Part shown: one piece after another, positions 58,445-64,000 of the stretch
Layout of the letters: each line of letters starts with the position of its first letter
Numbering within the stretch: the stretch's first letter is position 1
Source: Rhodococcus gordoniae
GTDB taxonomy: Bacteria; Actinomycetota; Actinomycetes; Mycobacteriales; Mycobacteriaceae
NCBI RefSeq assembly: GCF_001646655.1
Contig: NZ_LPZN01000065.1
Coordinates: 1-64,000, forward strand
DNA: 64,000 nt
Reading direction: 5' to 3'
Notes under the pieces: generated by a model
Databases searched by the model: none
What the model was told of the DNA's origin: nothing
What the model saw: only the letters and a program-made list of their open reading frames with translations
Program-made: the position numbers and the translations under genes

Positions 58445-59310
58445 CGCGCGGGCGGCACGGTTCCGCCACCGGCGATCGCCTCGTGCAACGCCTCCCGCCA
58501 CGGACGGAAGCGCGTCAGGCCGGCACCGATCCAGGCACTGTCGTCGAGCACCGAATAGGCCGGCCGCGGCGCGGGGCGGACGAACTCGTCGCTGCCACAG
58601 GGCTGCACCCGCTCCGGGTCGGCGCCGATCTCCTCGAAGACCGCCCGGGCGAGGTCGAACCACGTCGCTTCTCCGGCGTTCGTGGCATGCAGGATCCCAC
58701 CGGGGATCCGGTCACCGTGCCCGGCGAGTTCGATCAGTCCGTCGGCCAGGTCGCGCGCGTAGGTGGGGCAACCACGTTGGTCGTCGACGACGCGCAGGGT
58801 CTCCCGCTCGCCCTCGAGCCGCCGCATGGTCGCGACGAAGTCGTTGCCGTCGCCGGTGTACACCCAGGCGGTGCGCACGACGTGCGCGGTGGGAAGCACC
58901 TCCAGCACCGCCCGTTCACCGGCGAGTTTGGTGCGGCCGTAGGCGGTGCGCGGGCCGGTCGGCGCGTCCACGCGGTAGGGCTCGGTCGCGTCGCCGGCGA
59001 AGACGTAGTCGGTGGAGACATGGACGAGATGCGCGCCCTTGTCGGCACACACCGCGGCCAACACGCCCGGGCCCGTGCCGTTGACCTCGGCGGCCCGGTC
59101 CTCGTCGGTCTCGGCGGCGTCGACGGCGGTGTACGCCGCGGCGTTGACGACCACGGAACCGGGTTCGACCGCGGCAGCCACGGCCTGCGGGTCGGTGATG
59201 TCGACCTCGGACGATCCGACACCGCGGATCGGTATTCCCGCCGCCGTGCCACGGTTCACGAGATGACGGCCGAGCTGGCCACGGGCTCCGGTGACGAGAA
59301 CGCTACGCAC
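58441..59310 (-). CDS. rmlD: dTDP-4-dehydrorhamnose reductase
   Basis: RmlD makes dTDP-L-rhamnose, the donor used by WbbL. The 289-residue protein has the NAD(P)-binding VLVTGARGQLGRHLV at the start, VVNAAAYTAVDAAETD near 70 and HVSTDYVFAGDATEPY near 105. The catalytic YGRTKLAGE (YxxxK) is near 128, followed by AWVYTGDGNDFVATM. The GTG at 59310 (VRSVLVTGARG) is chosen to place the Rossmann loop at the N-terminus. Its stop overlaps the wbbL ATG. It diverges from the LCP gene, which also acts on the wall linker. Confidence 0.95.
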   Translation of the reverse strand: MRSVLVTGARGQLGRHLVNRGTAAGIPIRGVGSSEVDITDPQAVAAAVEPGSVVVNAAAYTAVDAAETDEDRAAEVNGTGPGVLAAVCADKGAHLVHVSTDYVFAGDATEPYRVDAPTGPRTAYGRTKLAGERAVLEVLPTAHVVRTAWVYTGDGNDFVATMRRLEGERETLRVVDDQRGCPTYARDLADGLIELAGHGDRIPGGILHATNAGEATWFDLARAVFEEIGADPERVQPCGSDEFVRPAPRPAYSVLDDSAWIGAGLTRFRPWREALHEAIAGGGTVPPAR

Positions 59311-59422
59311 TCGAAGAAGTCTGGCACGCCGGAGTGGTGTGCGCCGAGCGAGCGCACCCACCAGTAGCCTTCACTCGAGAGACTCGACCATCGACCCGTA
59401 ACACCCACAGGAGGAGCACCAG

Positions 59423-61126
59423 GTGCCGCCAGAGCCGCGTCGCCGCACCGGAAGGCGTCCCAGTTCGACGGGACGCCGCACCCGTGCGGGCGATCCGACA
59501 GCTGCCGACGGCAGGTACCGCCGCGAACCGCGCGCCGGGCGGTCCCGTCACGATTCTGCCGCCGGGCAGCCCCGGCGTACCGCCCGGCGCCGGCCGCCCC
59601 CTCCTGCCGGGGCCACGCCGGGAGAAGTGCGGGTGTACAACGGCAGGCCGTGGCAGATCGCCGTCGCGATCGCGGCGTGCCTCGTGCTGGCCGTCACCGG
59701 TGTGGCCTGGCGCAGCGTCGACGCGTTGCAGTCGTCGCTGGCGTCGGTACGGGGGCTCGCCCTCGGCGACGGGGAGGACGGTGCCGTCGACATCCTGCTG
59801 GTGGGTACGGACAGCCGTACCGACGCGCACGGCAATCCCCTCTCCCAGCGCGAACTCGACGCGCTGCGCGCAGGTGAGGAAGTAGCGAACAACACCGACA
59901 CCATCATCCTGATCCGCGTGCCGAACGACGGCCGGTCGGCGACCGCGATGTCGATCCCGCGCGACACCTACGTCGAGGTTCCCGAGATCGGGATGTCGAA
60001 GATCAACGCGGCGTACGGCGCCACGAAGGCGAACCGGCGCACCGAACTGATCGAGGCGGACGCCGACACGAGCGAGGCCGAACTCGAAGCCGAGTCCACC
60101 CAGGCGGGCCGGGAAGCCCTGATCGAATCGGTCGCCGACCTCACCGGGGTGACGGTGGACCATTACGCCGAGGTCGGGCTTCTCGGGTTCGTGCTGCTCA
60201 CCGACGCCGTCGGCGGTGTCGACGTGTGCCTGAACGCGCCTGTGGACGAACCGCTCTCGGGTGCGAGGTTCGACGCAGGTGTGCAGACCCTGCAGGGTTC
60301 GGATGCTCTGAGTTTCGTCCGCCAACGTCACGATCTTCCCCGCGGCGATCTCGACCGGATCGTACGGCAGCAGGTGTTCATGGCGTCGCTGGCACAGAAG
60401 GTGCTCAGCGCCAAGACCCTGTCCAATCCGTCCAAGGTGAGTCAGCTGACCGCCGCGGTGCAGCGGTCCGTGGTGCTCGACTCCGATTGGGACATCATGG
60501 CGCTGGCCACCCAGCTGCAGGGCCTGGCCGGAGGCGACGTGACGTTCTCGACGATCCCGGTGCAGGACATCAACGCGATGACCGACTACGGCGAATCGGT
60601 GGTGCAGGTGGATCCGGACGAGGTACGCGACTTCGTCGCCGAGTTGATCGGCCGGGAGCCCGACGGCAGCGAGACCACCTCCACGCCGGTGCCCGCCCCC
60701 GACATCGACGCATCGGCCGTCACGGTCGATGTCGCGAACGCCGGATCGGTGTCCGGACTGGCCTCGCAGGTCGCTGCGGCTCTGTCCGCCGAGGGATACG
60801 TCGAGGGCGAGGTGGGCAACTACACCGGTTCCGGCGTGGGAACCTCGACGGTCTTCGGTGCCGACGAGGACTCCGACGAGACCCGCGCGGTGGCGGCGGC
60901 ACTCGGTGGCCTCGACACCGCGTCCGATCCCTCGCTGCCCGCCGGCACCGTGCGGGTGGTGCTCGCCGGCGACTACACCGGTCCGGGCTCGGCGTCCTAC
61001 ACGGGGTCGTCCACGGCCGCGTCCGCCGCCGACGTCGGTGTGAGCCCGGCCGGTGGCACCGCCACCCCGGCTCCCGCCGCACCGCCCATCGATGCGGGAT
61101 CCGACGGCCCGCGCTGCGTGAACTGA
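59423..61126 (+). CDS. LytR-CpsA-Psr (LCP) family cell-wall ligase
   Basis: LCP proteins transfer arabinogalactan from its lipid carrier to peptidoglycan. The 567-residue protein has a basic cytoplasmic tail of about 75 residues, one membrane helix (78-95) and an extracellular LCP domain. That domain has VDILLVGTDSR, NNTDTIILIRV, SIPRDTYVEVP with the key arginine, INAAYGATKANRR and LSFVRQRHDLPRGDLDRIVRQQ. A LytR_C domain (about 430-520) and a Thr/Ala/Gly-rich tail follow. The GTG start has AGGAGG upstream. It matches Rv3267 and lies next to the rhamnosyl-linker genes. Confidence 0.94.
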   Translation: MPPEPRRRTGRRPSSTGRRTRAGDPTAADGRYRREPRAGRSRHDSAAGQPRRTARRRPPPPAGATPGEVRVYNGRPWQIAVAIAACLVLAVTGVAWRSVDALQSSLASVRGLALGDGEDGAVDILLVGTDSRTDAHGNPLSQRELDALRAGEEVANNTDTIILIRVPNDGRSATAMSIPRDTYVEVPEIGMSKINAAYGATKANRRTELIEADADTSEAELEAESTQAGREALIESVADLTGVTVDHYAEVGLLGFVLLTDAVGGVDVCLNAPVDEPLSGARFDAGVQTLQGSDALSFVRQRHDLPRGDLDRIVRQQVFMASLAQKVLSAKTLSNPSKVSQLTAAVQRSVVLDSDWDIMALATQLQGLAGGDVTFSTIPVQDINAMTDYGESVVQVDPDEVRDFVAELIGREPDGSETTSTPVPAPDIDASAVTVDVANAGSVSGLASQVAAALSAEGYVEGEVGNYTGSGVGTSTVFGADEDSDETRAVAAALGGLDTASDPSLPAGTVRVVLAGDYTGPGSASYTGSSTAASAADVGVSPAGGTATPAPAAPPIDAGSDGPRCVN

Positions 61127-61162
61127 CAGCTGCATGAACCGACATCCTGGAAGAAGACAATC

Positions 61163-61873
61163 GTGACCACCCTGACCGACGCCCTGCTCGACCCGATCCT
61201 CGCCGACGATCCGGCGGGTCCGCGGATCACCTGGTACGACGACGCGACCGGTGCACGCATCGAACTGTCGGCCCTGACCCTCGCGAACTGGGCCGCCAAG
61301 ACGGCCAACATGATTCGCGAGCAGTTCGGCGTCCTTCCCGGCGGTCGCGTCGCAGTGCTGCTGCCCGCGCACTGGCAGAGCGCCGCGGTGCTGCTCGGTG
61401 CGTGGTGGGCCGGTACCGAGGTCGTGCTCGAGGCCGATCCGGACGCCGAACTCGCTTTCGTCACTTCCGACCGGCTGGACGAGGTCGATGCGATCCCCGA
61501 AGTCGCGGCACTGTCGCTCGATGCCTTCGGCGCCCCCGTGCGCGACCTGCCGCCCGGGATCACGGACTATGCGACGGATGTGCGGATGCACGGAGACCAG
61601 TTCCGGTCCTCGGGGTCGGGCGATCAGGTCCTCGCCGGACGCTCCGTGCCGGACGTCGTGGCGGCGGCGAAAGATTCGGCCGCCTCCGCGGGGATCCGCG
61701 GCAGCGATCGCGTGTTGTCGAGCCGTGATTGGTCCGATCCGGACGCACTCGTCGACGGCCTGCTCGCCGTGCTCGCGGCGGGGGCCTCCCTGGTGCAGGT
61801 GAGCAATCCCGATCCGGACGCGACCGAACGACGCGTCGCCAGCGAGAAGGTCACGGTTCGCCTGGACGGGTAA
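61163..61873 (+). CDS. TIGR03089 family protein (AMP-binding enzyme-like fragment)
   Basis: This 236-residue protein matches TIGR03089, an actinobacterial family related to the N-terminal part of acyl-CoA synthetases. It has ITWYDDATGARIELSALTLANWAAKTANMI near the start, GGRVAVLLPAHWQSAAVLLGAWWAG near 65 (the segment shared with adenylating enzymes), and VLSSRDWSDPDALVDGLL near the end. It lacks the nucleotide-binding core motifs of active synthetases, so it is probably not a complete enzyme. It matches Rv3268. It converges with the next gene, with a 23-base overlap of the coding ends. Confidence 0.83.
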   Translation: MTTLTDALLDPILADDPAGPRITWYDDATGARIELSALTLANWAAKTANMIREQFGVLPGGRVAVLLPAHWQSAAVLLGAWWAGTEVVLEADPDAELAFVTSDRLDEVDAIPEVAALSLDAFGAPVRDLPPGITDYATDVRMHGDQFRSSGSGDQVLAGRSVPDVVAAAKDSAASAGIRGSDRVLSSRDWSDPDALVDGLLAVLAAGASLVQVSNPDPDATERRVASEKVTVRLDG

Positions 61874-62264
61874 CGCTGCGCTCGGTGCGGTAGCCGCCGT
61901 CCGCAAGACCCGCCTCGATCTCGAATCTGTTGCGGGGACCGGGGTTGCGGAGTTCCTCCGCCAGGTAGCGGACCGCGAATCCGAGTCCGTATCGCGCCCA
62001 CTGGTCGACGTGGATCGCCTCGTGCCGCACCAGGCGGCGCGGCGGAGCCTTCCGGGTGAGGAAGACCCCGCCGACGGTGGTGCCGCCGCGCGCGAACCCG
62101 CCACGCATGCCGGTGGCGACGTAGAGGCCGTACTCGGGATCGAATGTCACGGTGCCGCCCCACAGTCGCGCCCAGCACAGCGCCAGCATCGTCACGACCC
62201 GCACGGCGGGCACTCCCCGCGCTGCCCGGGTCGTGCGGTCGGGCATTCCGATTCCGTTCGCCAC
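61851..62264 (-). CDS. Small HExxH putative metalloprotease-like protein
   Basis: This 137-residue protein has VRHEAIHVDQWARYGLGFAVRYL with an HEAIH zinc motif, and NRFEIEAGLAD downstream whose glutamate could be the third ligand, the pattern of gluzincins. The N-terminal part is basic with a short hydrophobic stretch (VRVVTMLALCWARLW) that may be a membrane anchor. I did not recognise a named family with confidence. The GTG at 62264 is used as the start. Its 3' end overlaps the TIGR03089 gene on the other strand. It follows the permease gene by 34 bases in the same direction. Confidence 0.7.
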   Translation of the reverse strand: MANGIGMPDRTTRAARGVPAVRVVTMLALCWARLWGGTVTFDPEYGLYVATGMRGGFARGGTTVGGVFLTRKAPPRRLVRHEAIHVDQWARYGLGFAVRYLAEELRNPGPRNRFEIEAGLADGGYRTERSVTRPGEP

Positions 62265-62298
62265 GAACCGATTCTACCGACCCGGCCGCACCGCGACC

Positions 62299-64000
62299 TC
62301 AGCCCGCCGCGGCGGCGACCGGCGACACCCTGCTCGCGCGTTGCGCCGGGATCAGCGAGGCGATCACCCCGGCACCGCCACCGGCGAGGACGATGCCCGC
62401 GAGCTGCCACCAGGGAACCGATCCGAGGCCGACGTGGTTCGCCCCGATCACCGACGCGGTTCCCGCCGCCCCGAGCAGCAGCCCCAGAGCCACGCCCAGG
62501 ACGGACGCCACGCCCGCGATGATCAGTGCCTCGCGGATGAGCACGCTGCGCACCCCCGCCCGGGACAGGCCGACGGCCCGTAGCACCGCGGTCTCCCGGC
62601 GTCGCTCGAGCACCGACAACGCCATCGTGTTGCCCACCCCGATCAAGGCGATCACCACCGCTACCGACAACAGCCCGCCGACGATCATCAGCATGGTGTC
62701 GAGGACCTTCTCGAACATCTGCCGCGTCTGCACCGCGCCCTCGACGTTGCTACCGGGGAACGCCGTCGCGGCGACTCGGGAGATCTCGTCGGAGACCGCA
62801 GCGAGATCGCCGTCGGACAACCCGTCGTCCAGTTTCAACCACACCGTGTCCGCCGCGGAACGAGCGAGCGCACTCAGATCACCGATGTCCATCAGGTCCG
62901 GGCCACCTCGCTCGGTCGTCGCGACCGTCAGTGTGCGCGTACCGGTCTCGCCGCCGACCGTCACGATCTCGCCGTCACCCACCCCCAACTCGGTGGCGAG
63001 AGACTCCTCGAGCACGATCGTTCCCGGTTCCGGCAATCGGAGGTCGGCGCGGACTGTGGACGCTGCCGATCGCGCGTCGAGACCGAGTACCGAGAACTCC
63101 GTGTCCGCGACGGCGACCGAACCCGTCGCGACCTCGGTGCCCGACCGGACGCCGTCGATCGCCGTCAACCGGTCGGTTGCACCGGCCGGAACCGAGCCCG
63201 GCGCGGTCACCACGATGTCCACCGGCAGGTTCTCGTCGAGGAGGTCGGGAGCGCCCGCCTTCACCGTGCCGATACCCACGACCAGGGTCGATGTGAGGGT
63301 GACGCCGATGAACAGGGCGGCCGCGGTCGAGGCGGTGCGACGCGGATTACGACGTGCGTTGCCTGCGGCCAGTGCGGCCGTCGGACCACCGAATCGGGCC
63401 AGCAGATCTCCCACCGCTCCCACTGCGGCCGGCACCGTCCGCCGGGATGCGAGGAGCACCCCGACGAAGAGCGACAACCCTCCGGGGCACGCGAGGAGCA
63501 CGTTGGCGGTCATGACGCCGGCCACGAGCAACGCCGATCCCGCCGAGATCGCCAGCGCAGCACAGATGCGCCGGGCCCGGGAATCCGAAATCGGTTCGGG
63601 CTGTGTCTCGAGCGGCTGCATCGCCGCGAGTGCGGGGACCCGGGTCGCGGCGCGCGCCGCACCGTTCGCGGCGATCACCGTCACCACGGTTCCCAGCACG
63701 AGGCCGAGCAGGATCGTCGTGACGGTCACCGAGATCGATGTCAGCGGGAGCGGGACGTCCGCCGCACGAGCGAGGGCCACAACGGCCGCCGCGAGGCCGT
63801 ACCCGGCCAGAACTCCGAGAACCGCCGAGACGAACCCGACGACGAGCGCCTCTCCCCGCACGCTGCGGCGCACCTGCACGGCGGTGACACCGACGCACCG
63901 CATGAGTGCGAGCTCGCGGGTCCGGGCAGCGAGCAACACGGCGAAGGTGTTCGCGATGACGAGGCCGGCGACGACCACGGCGATCGCCGCGAAGCACAGA
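62299..64000 (-). CDS. FtsX-type ABC transporter permease, truncated by window edge
   Basis: This is the C-terminal part of a large ABC permease (MacB/LolC type). The visible ~567 residues contain two FtsX domains. In the first, LIANTFAVLLAARTRELALMRCVGVT and ARNAARNPRRTASTAAALF-like segments are seen. In the second, VIALIGVGNTMALSVLERRRETAVLRAVGLS precedes the last helices. Between them lies an extracellular MacB-like domain. The frame is open to base 64000, so the start lies beyond the window. An ATP-binding partner is expected there. Such systems export lipids or peptides or work in cell-wall regulation; the substrate is unknown. Confidence 0.85.
   Translation of the reverse strand, partial: LCFAAIAVVVAGLVIANTFAVLLAARTRELALMRCVGVTAVQVRRSVRGEALVVGFVSAVLGVLAGYGLAAAVVALARAADVPLPLTSISVTVTTILLGLVLGTVVTVIAANGAARAATRVPALAAMQPLETQPEPISDSRARRICAALAISAGSALLVAGVMTANVLLACPGGLSLFVGVLLASRRTVPAAVGAVGDLLARFGGPTAALAAGNARRNPRRTASTAAALFIGVTLTSTLVVGIGTVKAGAPDLLDENLPVDIVVTAPGSVPAGATDRLTAIDGVRSGTEVATGSVAVADTEFSVLGLDARSAASTVRADLRLPEPGTIVLEESLATELGVGDGEIVTVGGETGTRTLTVATTERGGPDLMDIGDLSALARSAADTVWLKLDDGLSDGDLAAVSDEISRVAATAFPGSNVEGAVQTRQMFEKVLDTMLMIVGGLLSVAVVIALIGVGNTMALSVLERRRETAVLRAVGLSRAGVRSVLIREALIIAGVASVLGVALGLLLGAAGTASVIGANHVGLGSVPWWQLAGIVLAGGGAGVIASLIPAQRASRVSPVAAAAG

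Noticed and set aside
59303-62104. 933-codon open frame on - opposite the LCP gene
   Set aside because: The LCP and TIGR03089 proteins on + have clear family matches; the antisense product does not.

Overview
The window is a GC-rich actinobacterial chromosome segment, most likely from Rhodococcus or a close Nocardiaceae relative. The evidence is two WhiB proteins, the MtrAB/LpqB system, F420 and arabinogalactan-linker genes, the SigH/RshA pair, a bL37 gene, and an alkB-rubA-rubB-tetR cluster of the rhodococcal type. From about 7.7 kb to 61.9 kb the gene order closely follows the Mycobacterium tuberculosis Rv3205c to Rv3268 region as I remember it; some genes are missing (gpm2, entC, ppk2, the MmpS-like gene) and a few are inserted. 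No phage, insertion sequence, CRISPR array, rRNA or tRNA was recognised, and no gene-free gap exceeds about 260 bases.

Region by region. At 1-7.6 kb is a nitrite-assimilation block: a MoeA-like gene on + and a tightly overlapped minus-strand series narK, nirB, nirD, hemD fused to a winged helix, and a CbiX-type chelatase, joining nitrite uptake, reduction and siroheme supply. At 7.7-19.5 kb are moeZ, a DUF3152 putative protease, a TetR regulator, DUF3107, a ferritin-like protein, the RhlE helicase, a beta-propeller protein, a ParA-like ATPase, an acetyltransferase, a lipid kinase and whiB1. At 19.6-26.4 kb are PdtaS kinase, a biotinyl-like protein, the 24-residue ribosomal protein bL37 (shorter than the usual gene-finding limit), sigH-rshA under a recognisable SigH promoter, ybaK, SRAP, aroA and rsgA.

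At 26.4-32.7 kb is a lipid block: two tandem fatty-acyl desaturases and their flavin/2Fe-2S reductase, with three copies of a shared operator-like motif (TACG-N4-CGTA), then a WS/DGAT-family acyltransferase with a changed active-site motif and an HAD protein. At 32.8-44.5 kb are a DUF6459 protein, secA, hpf, comF, lpqB-mtrB-mtrA, tmk and ahcY. At 44.5-46.9 kb is the alkane hydroxylase operon. At 47-51.9 kb are mannose-phosphate genes (manA, an SIS protein, a phosphomannomutase). At 52-64 kb are whiB2, fbiA-fbiB plus a Nudix gene, an SGNH hydrolase, the GDP-mannose/rhamnosyl linker genes (nucleotidyltransferase, wbbL, rmlD), an LCP ligase, a TIGR03089 protein, a small HExxH protein and a truncated FtsX-type permease.

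Many genes are joined by 4-base stop/start overlaps (GTGA or ATGA), so translational coupling is common. Long perfect hairpins without a U-run separate several transcription units. The least explained features are 27-29 bp tandem repeats that begin or end on stop codons of three genes in the first 17 kb. Most of the window is conserved core genome; I did not find a clearly new defence or biosynthetic system.
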